Counted from the stretch's first letter, positions 36,893-45,746 are shown. The stretch is DNA of 64,000 nucleotides from Buttiauxella massiliensis (GCF_902500225.1 NZ_LR722653.1:62001-126000), one strand, 5' to 3'. The notes: generated by a model from the letters alone, not told the origin. Made by a program: numbers and translations.

Positions 36893-38839
36893 TTAACCGT
36901 ATCTGATTTTCCCATCTATATAAGGCTGGGGTTTACCAAACAGATAGCCTTGTATGAAATCACAGCCCAGCACCTGAAGGCTTTCCAGTTGCTCCTGTGT
37001 TTCAACACCTTCCGCAACGGATTTCATATTGAGGGATTTCGCCATGCCGGTGATAAGCCTGATGATATTAAGGGCATCTTCCTGTGTGGATATAGAATTC
37101 ACAAAGGACTTGTCTATTTTGATTTTATCGAAGGCAAGCTTACTCAGGCGCGAAAGAGAAGAATAACCGGTACCAAAATCATCGATGGAGATTTTCACTC
37201 CCAGAGCCCGCAGCCTGTTAAGCGTATTCATCGGCGTATTACTCTCAGTAAAGAGAGAGGATTCTGTCACTTCCAGTTCAAGACGCTCAGCGGGAAGTCC
37301 CGTTTCGTTCAGAATGGACAACACCATTCCGGCAAAGGTTTTACTGCTTAGCTGGACAGGAGAGACATTGACTGAAATTTTAGTCGGAATCACCCAGGAA
37401 GCGGCTTCCCGGCAGGCCATTTCAAGCACCGATTTCCCCATCTCGTTAATCATTCCTGTTTTTTCAGCCACCGGAATGAAGCTGTCCGGCGACAGTAGGC
37501 CCTTCTGAGGATGTATCCAACGAATAAGGGCTTCATAACTGTAAATTTCCTGGCTGAAAGAATCGACAATAGGCTGATAGTAAACCACGAATTCTTTATT
37601 CACTAACGCCAGTGCCATATCATGCTCAAGGGTTCGGCTTTCTTGCAACTTATCTAACATCCATTGCCGGAAGACTTTTATTTTACCAGCGCCTTCCTTT
37701 TTAGCTTCATAAAGGGCCAGATCGGCAAATTTATAGAGATAGTCGGAGCGGCGTTCAGTGTCTGAGATGACAATACCGACACTGGTAGTTATATTGATAA
37801 TCGTATTATAAATAGTGTAGGGCTGGCTGATAATATTGCATATATTTTGGGCTTGTGAAACGGCACCGCTCTCCGTCAGGCCACTCGAGAGAAACGCAAA
37901 CTCGTCCCCGCCTAAACGATAAAGCGTATCGGAAGCCAGGCCCATCGAAATTAGACGATGTGATATCTGGCGTAATAACATATCACCGACATCATGACCA
38001 TACGTATCATTGACCTCCTTGAATCGGTCTAAATCAAACAACATCACATTCACAGAATTATTGTTTTTTACTGCGTTCTCGATGGTTTCATTTAAATTCC
38101 CCCAGAAAAAATGGCGGTTATTCATCTCTGTGAGAGAGTCATGGTAGACGTCATACTCCAACTTTGCATTCTGGACTTGCAGTTTTTCTTTAGATTCCTG
38201 CAGTGCTTCAGCAAGACTCTTTACCTGAAGATGTGCCTTCAGAATATTTCTGTTTTGATAAAATATCAGCAGACCCAGTATCGCACTCATTATTATTAGC
38301 AATACAGACGTCGCTGAGTAAATATAGTACAGGGTTTTAATTTTGAGGTTGGCGTCATTAATCGTGTTGATATCTTTGTCTAAAGCGCCGGACGACAGAC
38401 GACTCATTTGTGCATCAAGAGTCTGCATTTTTTTCAGGTATGCCTGGAGTTCTGAGCGGTTCATTTTCTCAAGATTAATATCCAGATACTCAAGTGTCTT
38501 TTCAAGCTGTAGAGCCAGTGCATGATGGGCTTTATTACTTTCTATGTAATTCCTCAAATCACCTTCTTTCATTAAATCACTCTGGCTGAGCATAATGTCG
38601 AGACGCATGCGCACATCATCCAGCGTCATCGTCTCATCAATAGTGTAAAGACCAAGCAACGATTCGAACCGGTAATACTCTGATACCATCTGTGCAGCAG
38701 ACCACGAAGCGGCGTAGTGAGTCAGCTTCTGTAACTCTTGTTGCCTTTCATGCACAAGGAAAGAGATATACGCAGTAGATATAAAAAGGAAACAAATGAT
38801 GCCAGCCAGAATTCTGTTCATGTTGGTGTTCTGACCCAT
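36893..38839 (-). CDS. Membrane GGDEF-EAL cyclic di-GMP enzyme
   Basis: 648 aa. Helices near residues 10-28 and 172-192 enclose a periplasmic helical sensor of about 145 aa. GGDEF domain (about 230-390) has an intact RLGGDEF motif but L instead of R at the RxxD inhibitory site (LASD), so no product inhibition. EAL domain (about 400-640) keeps YEALIRW, KISVNVSP, LEVTESS, DDFGTGYSSL, IKIDKSF and EGVETQEQ, all the metal and catalytic residues. Both synthesis and breakdown of cyclic di-GMP are possible. Its ATG overlaps the stop of the upstream exported protein (TAATG), so they are coupled. Confidence 0.93.
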   Translation of the reverse strand: MGQNTNMNRILAGIICFLFISTAYISFLVHERQQELQKLTHYAASWSAAQMVSEYYRFESLLGLYTIDETMTLDDVRMRLDIMLSQSDLMKEGDLRNYIESNKAHHALALQLEKTLEYLDINLEKMNRSELQAYLKKMQTLDAQMSRLSSGALDKDINTINDANLKIKTLYYIYSATSVLLIIMSAILGLLIFYQNRNILKAHLQVKSLAEALQESKEKLQVQNAKLEYDVYHDSLTEMNNRHFFWGNLNETIENAVKNNNSVNVMLFDLDRFKEVNDTYGHDVGDMLLRQISHRLISMGLASDTLYRLGGDEFAFLSSGLTESGAVSQAQNICNIISQPYTIYNTIINITTSVGIVISDTERRSDYLYKFADLALYEAKKEGAGKIKVFRQWMLDKLQESRTLEHDMALALVNKEFVVYYQPIVDSFSQEIYSYEALIRWIHPQKGLLSPDSFIPVAEKTGMINEMGKSVLEMACREAASWVIPTKISVNVSPVQLSSKTFAGMVLSILNETGLPAERLELEVTESSLFTESNTPMNTLNRLRALGVKISIDDFGTGYSSLSRLSKLAFDKIKIDKSFVNSISTQEDALNIIRLITGMAKSLNMKSVAEGVETQEQLESLQVLGCDFIQGYLFGKPQPYIDGKIRYG

Positions 38840-39333
38840 TACTCAATATTCATTCTGCTGACCTGCCAGGCTGACCTTGAATAATAAATCTGATTATTCA
38901 GCTCAGGGATGCTGTCATAGGGGTAAACAACAAACAACGGGCCTTTATCACGGATACGCATATATTCTCCATTGATTTTTAAAGCAAGGATAACGTTGTA
39001 TTTCTTAAAATCACTGAGGGGGATTTCTGTGGTGTAGTCATTGAGCGCAGTGACCTTAACAACAGAACCTTTCGCCCCGACATAATCCATAAGCTTTTGT
39101 AGTGGGATACCCGTAAAAGTAGTGCGGCCATCATACCAGGGAGAAGTGGTCTTAAAGCTGACCGTACCCAGTTTCTCAAGGCTGGCGAGATCAAAAACGG
39201 CTTTACCAGCTTCATTTGTATTTTCGATATTACCAGACAGCGTTAAAAGGGCTTTACCGGCAGGTCTGGCAAATTCCCCCGCCCAGACCTGTGTGGCGAG
39301 CGCAAAGCTTAACAGCATGACAATTAATCGCAT
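38839..39333 (-). CDS. Periplasmic molybdopterin-oxidoreductase-fold protein, likely sensor partner
   Basis: 164 aa from MRLIVMLLSFALATQVWAG, with GAGG 6 bp upstream. Signal peptide to about residue 18. The remainder resembles the sulphite-oxidase/molybdopterin-binding fold in short form: FDLASLEKLGTVSFKTTSPWYDG, FTGIPLQKLMDYVGA, VTALNDYTTEIPLSDF, RDKGPLFVVYPYD. No conserved Cys that would bind molybdenum is seen at the usual place, so it may bind a ligand rather than act as an enzyme. Coupled by 1-bp overlap to the GGDEF-EAL gene, which suggests it feeds a periplasmic signal into that enzyme. Confidence 0.8.
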   Translation of the reverse strand: MRLIVMLLSFALATQVWAGEFARPAGKALLTLSGNIENTNEAGKAVFDLASLEKLGTVSFKTTSPWYDGRTTFTGIPLQKLMDYVGAKGSVVKVTALNDYTTEIPLSDFKKYNVILALKINGEYMRIRDKGPLFVVYPYDSIPELNNQIYYSRSAWQVSRMNIE

Positions 39334-39960
39334 TCTGACCTCATATATCAACCGGATGTTAAAGAATTATAATTTAGTTATTGTGCTATTTATATATGCT
39401 CCTGGACTATTGTTAATGCAATCATTTCACCAATATTTTAATTGATTAAAATCAATTAGTTAAAAAACACTTTCTTTTTATATTGATTAAGCAATGTCGA
39501 TTCATTTATTTGATATACATAAGACAGCGTTACGCTTGTGCGAAAAACAACCAATTATTTGCTCAGCGCAAATAAACACACAGCAATATAAAGGTTTATT
39601 TGTTTGTAAGTAGGCAGGAATTTCACGTATGCAATGTCCACTCCTGGCACATAATAGGCCGTCAGCGTATGCCAAATACAAAAGCCTGCTCAGAGTTACC
39701 CAAGTAAGCTTTCTTAGGTTTATGGCAACATTTATGTCAGTCGCCAGAAAAACACTTCACTCCATACAATTCCCTCAAACTTAAACACGGATAAGCTGGA
39801 TACACGCTTTTGCGCTATAGCACCTGAAAAGACCTAAATTTAACAATCCCTATCCACCATTCAATCTCGAAGCGCGGGTTATTTCCCGTCGCTTCGACAT
39901 CGCCTTTTACCCATAAACGCCCAAAATACCCATACATTCTGTAAAGAATTGCATATCCTT
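39334..39960. other. Gap between the sensor gene and cueP
   Basis: About 630 bp. The promoter of the coupled sensor operon must lie in the left part, which is AT-rich. No gene supported; short open frames here have no family features. Confidence 0.55.
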
Positions 39961-39991
39961 TTGACCCTCCCCTTAGGGGAAGGTCTAGAGT
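39961..39991 (+). promoter_or_regulatory. CueR-type copper-responsive promoter of cueP
   Basis: TTGACC and TAGAGT are separated by 19 bp, the overlong spacer used by MerR-family activators. The spacer carries the dyad GACCCTCCCC / GGGGAAGGTC, very close to the known CueR site of copA and cueO. Copper-loaded CueR would be expected to distort and activate this promoter. Confidence 0.88.
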
Positions 39992-40030
39992 CGAGCACAA
40001 CTCAACTCTCTCTTTAGACAGGAATTATAG

Positions 40031-40573
40031 ATGAAACAAAAACTGCTTTTCGCGTTACTGGCACTGAGCATCAGTGGCACGGCAATTGCTGCGCAATCAG
40101 ATGCAGAGTTTCTCGCAGCACACGGTCTGTCGGGTAAAACCACCGAGCAAATGGTGGAAGCGATCGACGGTTCAACCCAGGCTCGACCGTTGCCGTATAA
40201 CGCAGGTATCACCAGCACCGAACTGAAGTTGTCTGACGGCACGCAGCAGTTCAGCTATCCGCTCGGCGATAAGTTCTATTTATCTTTCGCACCTTACGTG
40301 ACGCAAACCCACCCGTGCTTTAACCACAGTCTTTCTGGCTGCCGTGGCGAGCTTGCAAATACGCCATTTGATGTGAAAGTGACGGACAAAAGCGGCAAAG
40401 TCGTATTGCAGAAAAGTATGACCAGCCACGCCAACGGGTTTGTTGGCGTCTGGTTGCCACGTGATATTGAAGGCACGATTGAAGTAAGTTACAAGGGGAA
40501 AACGGCCACTGCACCAATTGCGACGCACAAAGAGAGCCAGACCTGTTTAACCACGCTGCAATTGCAGGGTTAA
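40031..40573 (+). CDS. cueP: Periplasmic copper-binding protein CueP
   Basis: 180 aa with a signal peptide ending ...GTAIA before AQSDAEFLAAHGLSG. The three copper-site cysteines are present as C96 (HPCFNH), C104 (SGCRGE) and C172 (ESQTCLTT), the same numbering as Salmonella CueP. CueP stores copper in the periplasm, helps survival under anaerobic copper stress and can supply SodC. It replaces the cus system in bacteria lacking it. Controlled by the CueR-type promoter directly upstream. Confidence 0.95.
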   Translation: MKQKLLFALLALSISGTAIAAQSDAEFLAAHGLSGKTTEQMVEAIDGSTQARPLPYNAGITSTELKLSDGTQQFSYPLGDKFYLSFAPYVTQTHPCFNHSLSGCRGELANTPFDVKVTDKSGKVVLQKSMTSHANGFVGVWLPRDIEGTIEVSYKGKTATAPIATHKESQTCLTTLQLQG

Positions 40574-40583
40574 ACGTTGTCAT

Positions 40584-40610
40584 GTCGGGTGAGGCTAACG
40601 TTCACCCGAC
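40584..40610. repeat. REP-type palindrome
   Basis: GTCGGGTGA ... TCACCCGAC, a perfect 9-bp inverted repeat between the convergent cueP and deaminase genes. It may also act as a bidirectional end-of-transcript hairpin. Confidence 0.7.
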
Positions 40611-40620
40611 ATTCAACCCT

Positions 40621-41121
40621 CTACCGCCCCGCCCAAAATGCCTGCTGCATCGCCCTTGTCTCTTCGATAATTTCTTCCACCGGGCCAATTAACTCCACTG
40701 GTTTCTGGCAATGCTCGAAAACGTATTTCGACGACACACTCATGGTCGGGTTTTCTTCATGGTTGCCGGTCGCTTCCAATAGTTGACTCTCATACATGCC
40801 AAAAACGACTCGCCCAATATTTGCCCAGTACGCCGTACCCGCGCACATGCAGCAAGGTTCGACGGCGGTAAAGAGCGTGCATTGCCATAAATATTCGGCG
40901 GTGTAGTTAGTCGCCGCAATTCGCGCAAGGGTTGATTCCGCGTGATTAACCGTGTCGATATTGCACTGCTCAAGCAATACTGTTTCGTTATCCGGTGCGA
41001 CTAACAGCGCACCAAAAGGATGATGCCCAAGTGCAATCGCCCTGTGTGCCACCTCATTTGAGCGGCGCAAGTGGCGTAAAATTTGCTCTTTATTTGGCGT
41101 AGGCCCACGTTTTAAAGACAT
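40621..41121 (-). CDS. Cytidine/guanine deaminase-superfamily protein
   Basis: 166 aa. Zinc-dependent deaminase motifs: NHAEST with H60 and the proton-shuttle E62, and EPCCMCAG with C90 and C93. Close in type to guanine/nucleoside deaminases and TadA-like proteins. It is the last gene of an operon with an NMT1-type ABC transporter, 12 bp after the permease, so it probably deaminates the imported compound, a purine, pyrimidine or related heterocycle. The precise substrate is not known. Confidence 0.85.
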   Translation of the reverse strand: MSLKRGPTPNKEQILRHLRRSNEVAHRAIALGHHPFGALLVAPDNETVLLEQCNIDTVNHAESTLARIAATNYTAEYLWQCTLFTAVEPCCMCAGTAYWANIGRVVFGMYESQLLEATGNHEENPTMSVSSKYVFEHCQKPVELIGPVEEIIEETRAMQQAFWAGR

Positions 41122-41133
41122 CTGTTTCCTTCC

Positions 41134-41892
41134 TTATTTTGCGTCGAGGCTCCACGGGAACAACCGTTTTTGCATCCAGCTCACCAGCCCGTACAACGTC
41201 AGGCTGCACACCACCAGCAAGAACAAGCTGGCGAAAGCCAATGGGATTTTGAACGATGAGGTGCTGAATAAAATCAGATAACCCAGGCCTTGATCGGCTG
41301 CGACAAACTCCGCAACTACCGCGCCGATAATCGACAGCGTAATCGCCACTTTTAGTGCACTGAAGATATAAGGCACCGCATACGGCATACGAATCTGCCA
41401 ATATTCGCGGTTGCGTGGTGCACGTAATGTTTTAGACAGTTCAAGCAATTCAGACGGCACAGAATTCATGCCGGTCGCCGTGGAAATCACCAGCGGGAAG
41501 AAAGAGATCAAAGTGGTGATCACCACTCGCGGCAACATGCCGGAACCCAGTGTTACGACAATAATTGGCGCAATTGCCACAACCGGTGTGGACTGAATGA
41601 CAATCAACCATGGCAGCACCAGGCGGGCGAGCAATTTAGAGCTGACAATCGCAATGGCCAGCGGCAACGCAATAACAATCGCCAGTAGAAAACCACTTAA
41701 CGCCACGCTTAATGTTGCAAGGATATGAGTCGCCCAGCGCCCGGCATCCAACGTGCTTACTGAAGCGAAAATGGCCGATGGCGAAGGTAGAATAAACACC
41801 GGGATGGCGAATAATTTACACGCCCCTTCCCACAGCAAAACCGCCACCACCAGCGCCAGCAGCGCAATGTACTTTTCCAGAAACGCTTTCAT
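41134..41892 (-). CDS. ABC transporter permease, NMT1/taurine/nitrate class
   Basis: 252 aa with about six helices and the ATPase-contact EAA region LSKTLRAPRNREYWQIRMPYAVPYIFSAL. Belongs to the SsuC/TauC/ThiX-like group. The start overlaps the ATPase stop by 4 bp. Works with the ATPase and binding protein upstream. Confidence 0.88.
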   Translation of the reverse strand: MKAFLEKYIALLALVVAVLLWEGACKLFAIPVFILPSPSAIFASVSTLDAGRWATHILATLSVALSGFLLAIVIALPLAIAIVSSKLLARLVLPWLIVIQSTPVVAIAPIIVVTLGSGMLPRVVITTLISFFPLVISTATGMNSVPSELLELSKTLRAPRNREYWQIRMPYAVPYIFSALKVAITLSIIGAVVAEFVAADQGLGYLILFSTSSFKIPLAFASLFLLVVCSLTLYGLVSWMQKRLFPWSLDAK

Positions 41893-42668
41893 GCAGGCTC
41901 CTTGCGGCGGCTAAACACTTTGTGGCGAATATCTGCGGTTAACTCATGGAATAGCGGGTGATTGAGTGTTTCCTCATCTCTTGGGCGTGCCAGCGGGACA
42001 TCAATAATTTCACTTACTCGCCCAGGGCGCGCGCTCATCACCACGATGCGGTCAGAAAGTAGCAACGCCTCCTGAATTGAGTGGGTAACAAACAGCACTG
42101 TTTTTGGGCGTTCATTCCAGATACGCATCAACTCAAAACTCATTTCATCTCGCGTCAGGGAATCAAGAGCGGAAAACGGTTCGTCCATCAGCAAAATATC
42201 CGGGTCATGCAGCAAAGAGCGAGCAATGGAAACACGCTGCTGCATACCGCCTGAAAGTTCCGCCGGTCGCTTATTGGCAAACTGCGTCAGCCCTGTCATT
42301 TCCAGCAATTCATGCCCACGCGCGATATCTTTAGCATCCACGCGGCCATATTTATGTTTCATCGGAAACGTGATGTTATCGAGCACGGTGAGCCACGGCA
42401 GCAGCGTCGGTTTCTGGAACACAAACCCCATTTCATCGCGTGGTTCGGTCACTGGTTTGCCATACACCGAAATGGTGCCACTGCTCGGTTTCAAAAGCCC
42501 GGCAATCAAACGCAAAATGGTCGATTTCCCGCAGCCTGATGGGCCAATAAATGAGACGAATTCATGGCGGCGCAGCGTCAGATTCGCCTCATCAAGTGCC
42601 GTAACTCTGGTGCCATCAGCAGATATAAATGTCTGATTAACATGACTAAGCTCTATAACAGGCTGCAT
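41889..42668 (-). CDS. ABC transporter ATP-binding protein, NMT1/taurine/nitrate class
   Basis: 259 aa: Walker A GPSGCGKST, Q-loop GFVFQKPTLLPW, signature LSGGMQQRVS, Walker B DILLMDEPFSALD, H-loop LFVTHSIQEAL. SsuB/TauB/ThiZ-type ATPase. Follows the binding-protein gene by 9 bp. Confidence 0.9.
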   Translation of the reverse strand: MQPVIELSHVNQTFISADGTRVTALDEANLTLRRHEFVSFIGPSGCGKSTILRLIAGLLKPSSGTISVYGKPVTEPRDEMGFVFQKPTLLPWLTVLDNITFPMKHKYGRVDAKDIARGHELLEMTGLTQFANKRPAELSGGMQQRVSIARSLLHDPDILLMDEPFSALDSLTRDEMSFELMRIWNERPKTVLFVTHSIQEALLLSDRIVVMSARPGRVSEIIDVPLARPRDEETLNHPLFHELTADIRHKVFSRRKEPA

Positions 42669-42677
42669 GACATTCCC

Positions 42678-43664
42678 TTATTTAGCGAGAAAACTACGGT
42701 CAACCAGGGTTTCCGGGTTTACTTTATCGGTCGGATATTTCATTGATTTCGCCACCCACTCCCAGGTGTGTTTCAGAAGCGTCGGGTCGAATTGGCCTAG
42801 GCCATCGCGCTGGCTAATTTCATTGTTAATCAGCGGTTTTGTAACGTTGAAATCAGCTTCCAGCATCACGACATCGGCTTCAGGCACCATCGCTTTTTGG
42901 TCAGCGGCGGCTTTGTCCGGGTGCGTCAGGCTAAATTCGATAGACTTTTTGGAAGCTCGGACGAAACGCGCTACAACATCCGGCTTTTCTTTGATGAGCT
43001 TATCGGAGGCAAAGAACGACAGGCCGTAGCCATCAAGGCCGTAATCGGTCCAGGCCAGTTCAAGCGGTTTTTTACCTACCTGAGTCAGCGTCGCTTCAAT
43101 GCTCGGGCGATTAGTTGACCACACTACCACGCCATCAACACGCCCCTGTGCCAGCATTGGCACCAGCGTGCCTGGGTCAGCTTTGATCTGTTTTACGCTA
43201 TCGGGATCAACACCATTGTTTTCCAGCATGATGGGAAGCAACGCATTAGAGGCAGAGAACGTCGGGATACCAAGCGTTTTGCCTTTCAGGCTTTTCATAT
43301 CGGTCACGCCGCTTCCCTGCCACGAGTAAATCGCATCAGGCTGTTTTGAGTAAATGCTCATGATGGCTTTCACTGGAATGCCACCTTCAGCTTGCGCCAT
43401 CATTAAAGAAGCAATGCCGCCAGTGCCCACATCAGCTGCACCTGAAGCAATTTTCGTCAGCGTGTCGCTGCTGCCACGGCCAGGTAAAATGGTGACATCC
43501 AGCCCTTCTGCTGCGTAAAAACCTTCTTGAACACCGACAAAAACGAATGCTTTATCACCGCCATTTGGCATCCAGTCGAGTTGCAGTTTTAACTTATCCA
43601 GTGCGGCTGCATGCGCACTTGCCAGTACCAGGGCTACAGCGGTTGTAAGTCGAATGACGCGCAT
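42678..43664 (-). CDS. ABC transporter periplasmic binding protein, NMT1/ThiY-like
   Basis: 328 aa with a signal peptide (MRVIRLTTAVALVLASAHAA) then LDKLKLQLDWMPNGGDKAFVF, an NMT1/ThiY-type start. Binding-protein motifs: LDVTILPGRGSSDTLTKIASGAADVGTG and LKGKTLGIPTFSASNALL. ThiY-class proteins bind formylaminopyrimidine and relatives bind other small heterocycles. With the deaminase in the same operon, the ligand may be a pyrimidine or purine derivative. TAGGAG before the ATG sets the start. First gene of the operon. Confidence 0.87.
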   Translation of the reverse strand: MRVIRLTTAVALVLASAHAAALDKLKLQLDWMPNGGDKAFVFVGVQEGFYAAEGLDVTILPGRGSSDTLTKIASGAADVGTGGIASLMMAQAEGGIPVKAIMSIYSKQPDAIYSWQGSGVTDMKSLKGKTLGIPTFSASNALLPIMLENNGVDPDSVKQIKADPGTLVPMLAQGRVDGVVVWSTNRPSIEATLTQVGKKPLELAWTDYGLDGYGLSFFASDKLIKEKPDVVARFVRASKKSIEFSLTHPDKAAADQKAMVPEADVVMLEADFNVTKPLINNEISQRDGLGQFDPTLLKHTWEWVAKSMKYPTDKVNPETLVDRSFLAK

Positions 43665-43709
43665 GCTTATCTCCTAAGAAGGGGCTGAAACTGCCAAATG
43701 GGCATATGT

Positions 43710-43742
43710 GAAACTTTTGTCACAACGGTTAGAAACTTTTGT
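43710..43742. promoter_or_regulatory. Direct repeat in front of the NMT1-type operon
   Basis: GAAACTTTTGT occurs twice, at 43710-43720 and 43732-43742, exactly 22 bp (two helical turns) apart, upstream of the binding-protein gene. A candidate activator or repressor site; the factor is unknown. Confidence 0.45.
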
Positions 43743-43923
43743 TTCAAACATACGAGTGGTAGGGTCAAAAGTTAAAATATGAAAATCTTATAACCTGCTA
43801 AAAAGCAGCCATTTACACAGGAATATTGTTGGTATTCTTTATTCTCAGCTGCTTCGGGTATACCGTGTTGGGCATCAGAAACAATTAGGCTGGAATACCC
43901 GGCCCAACGAATGAGGATCCACC

Positions 43924-44898
43924 ATGAAAGCAGTCGTACTTGAACAAGTTGAAGGCCAGACTCAGGCCGAGGTAAAACAAATCTCTGCGCCGGCAATCGA
44001 TCTGGGAAATGTGCTGGTTGATGTTGAGTGGTCAAGCCTGAACTATAAAGATGCGCTGGCGATCACTGGCAAAGGCAAAATCATCCGTAACTTCCCGATG
44101 GTGCCGGGGATTGATTTCGCAGGGCGCGTGGCGAGTAGTGATGATGCTAATTTCAGCGCAGGTCAGGAAGTGGTGTTGACCGGCTGGGGTGTGGGTGAAA
44201 ACCATTGGGGTGGCCTTGCCGAACAAGCACGTGTGAAATCCGAATGGCTGGTTCCACTGCCTGCCGGCCTTAGCGCACGCAAAGCGATGATCGTCGGCAC
44301 CGCAGGCTTTACCGCGATGCTGTGCGTGATGGCGCTGGAAGATGCAGGTATTACACCAGAAAGTGGCGAAGTGGTTGTGACTGGTGCCAGCGGCGGCGTG
44401 GGCAGCACCGCAATTGCTCTGCTGCATGCTTTGGGCTACCAGGTTGTAGCAGTTTCTGGCCGTGAATCCACTCACGACTACCTGCGCCAGTTAGGTGCCA
44501 GCCGCATTCTGCCACGCAGCGAATTTGCTGAAACTCGTCCACTGGAAAAACAAGTGTGGGCTGGTGCGGTTGATACCGTGGGTGGAAATGTACTCGCCAA
44601 ACTGCTGGCACAGATGAACTACTCCGGTTGTGTCGCTGCTTGCGGCCTTGCGGGCGGCTTCTCACTGCCAACGACAGTGATGCCATTCATTCTGCGTAAC
44701 GTGCGCCTGCAAGGTGTTGATTCGGTGAGCGCGCCGATTGAGCGCCGAGTTGCCGCGTGGGAGCGTCTGGCCGAATTGTTGCCGGAGAGTTTCTATGAGA
44801 CGGCGACGACCGAGATTAGCATGGAGCAAGCGCCTAAATTTGCCGATGACATTATGAATAATGCGGTTCAGGGTCGGACACTGGTGAAGGTGAAGTAA
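43924..44898 (+). CDS. acuI: Acrylyl-CoA reductase-like MDR protein (AcuI/YhdH type)
   Basis: 324 aa, the length of E. coli AcuI (YhdH). NADPH-dependent reduction of acryloyl-CoA to propionyl-CoA. Close matches include WSSLNYKDALAITGKGKIIR, PGIDFAGRV, TGWGVGENHWGGLAEQARVK, the Rossmann site TGASGGVGSTAIALLHALGY and RNVRLQGVDSV. No zinc site. As E. coli has acuI elsewhere, this may be the relocated gene or a paralogue. GAGGATCCACC precedes the ATG. Confidence 0.9.
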   Translation: MKAVVLEQVEGQTQAEVKQISAPAIDLGNVLVDVEWSSLNYKDALAITGKGKIIRNFPMVPGIDFAGRVASSDDANFSAGQEVVLTGWGVGENHWGGLAEQARVKSEWLVPLPAGLSARKAMIVGTAGFTAMLCVMALEDAGITPESGEVVVTGASGGVGSTAIALLHALGYQVVAVSGRESTHDYLRQLGASRILPRSEFAETRPLEKQVWAGAVDTVGGNVLAKLLAQMNYSGCVAACGLAGGFSLPTTVMPFILRNVRLQGVDSVSAPIERRVAAWERLAELLPESFYETATTEISMEQAPKFADDIMNNAVQGRTLVKVK

Positions 44899-44913
44899 GC
44901 TCTCATCTCTTTC

Positions 44914-44953
44914 ACAAACTATCTCAATAAGGATAAAAATTGAGATAGTTTGT
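44914..44953. terminator. Strong hairpin after the acuI-type gene
   Basis: Perfect 15-bp stem ACAAACTATCTCAAT / ATTGAGATAGTTTGT with a 10-base loop, between the acuI-type gene and the convergent antitoxin gene. T-poor tail, so the assignment as a terminator is by position and stem strength. Confidence 0.65.
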
Positions 44954-45011
44954 TGTAGTTATCTCTTTCCCCGACTAATCCAGGAGACACTCCATTGGCC
45001 CGGATTTTTTA

Positions 45012-45386
45012 TCAGTCATCAATTAGCTGGGTGACGCGACATCTATACAATTCAGCGAGTTTTTCTAATGTGGAACGCTGAGGTTTAGCACGTTTCTCCA
45101 TGTTTGCTACACCCGCTTGAGAGATGCCGAGCACTTCCGCTACAGCCTCTTGAGATAGACCACGATACATGCGCCAGGCGGCATGTAAAGTCGCGCCTTT
45201 TCTCATTTGGTAGCCTACAACTTCATGTGGGATTGTCTCATCGTCGTTAGGGCCAGGAGCATAGGGAACCGATTCGTAAAAATCATCCAGGTCTGCGGCT
45301 TCTACCAGTTTATTAAACAGGTCAATAGGTATCACAGCAGATTGACGTGCACCATTTTCATCGGTCAAGAATTGTATTTTTTTCAT
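45012..45386 (-). CDS. Xre-family antitoxin
   Basis: 124 aa from MKKIQFLTDENGARQSAVIP; a longer frame runs 15 codons upstream. N-terminal half resembles the toxin-binding part (IDLFNKLVEAADLDDFYE), and the C-terminal half is a HTH_3 DNA-binding domain (MYRGLSQEAVAEVLGISQAGVANMEKRAKPQRSTLEKLAELY). Neutralises the RelE-type toxin encoded 73 bp upstream and probably represses the pair. Toxin-first order is as in HigBA systems. Confidence 0.88.
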   Translation of the reverse strand: MKKIQFLTDENGARQSAVIPIDLFNKLVEAADLDDFYESVPYAPGPNDDETIPHEVVGYQMRKGATLHAAWRMYRGLSQEAVAEVLGISQAGVANMEKRAKPQRSTLEKLAELYRCRVTQLIDD

Positions 45387-45459
45387 TCTCACGGGTCTCG
45401 CAAATATTGGAGAAAAGTCGAGATTTCTCACTGGTTGAAGCGGGTTGCCTCGCCTCCAC

Positions 45460-45723
45460 TTAGTATGTATTTGATTGTCTGCGCATTACCTCTTCAATCT
45501 GGATTATGGTTGGATTTCCATCTATTACCGTAAACAGCACCCGATAAACACCCACCCTTACCCGATATTCTTTCCCTTTACTGCCGTGCAGCTTCTTTAA
45601 ATCTAGCCGCACATCAGGAAATTCTTCTAGCTCACTTATCCGGGCATATATCGCTTCACGGTAGCGACTATCTATGCGGAGAAGCTGTTTCATTGCCGTC
45701 TTACTCCATTCAACATTCGGCAC
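45460..45723 (-). CDS. RelE/ParE-superfamily toxin
   Basis: 87 aa with a GTG start (VPNVEWSKTAMKQLLRI), chosen because AAGGA lies 7 bp upstream; a 99-aa frame from an ATG is possible but has no ribosome site. RelE-fold pattern: DSRYREAIYARISELEEFPDVRLDLKKLHGSKGKEYRVRVGVYRVLFTV, with basic residues (K, R) and the final RVLF strand as in RelE mRNA interferases. First gene of a type II toxin-antitoxin pair. Confidence 0.88.
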   Translation of the reverse strand: MPNVEWSKTAMKQLLRIDSRYREAIYARISELEEFPDVRLDLKKLHGSKGKEYRVRVGVYRVLFTVIDGNPTIIQIEEVMRRQSNTY

Positions 45724-45746
45724 TTTGGTTTCCTTATGTCGATCCG

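Noticed and set aside
38839..39333. Active molybdenum oxidoreductase
   Set aside because: The protein is too short, and the Cys that ligates molybdenum in the sulphite oxidase/YedY family is not visible, so only the fold is claimed.
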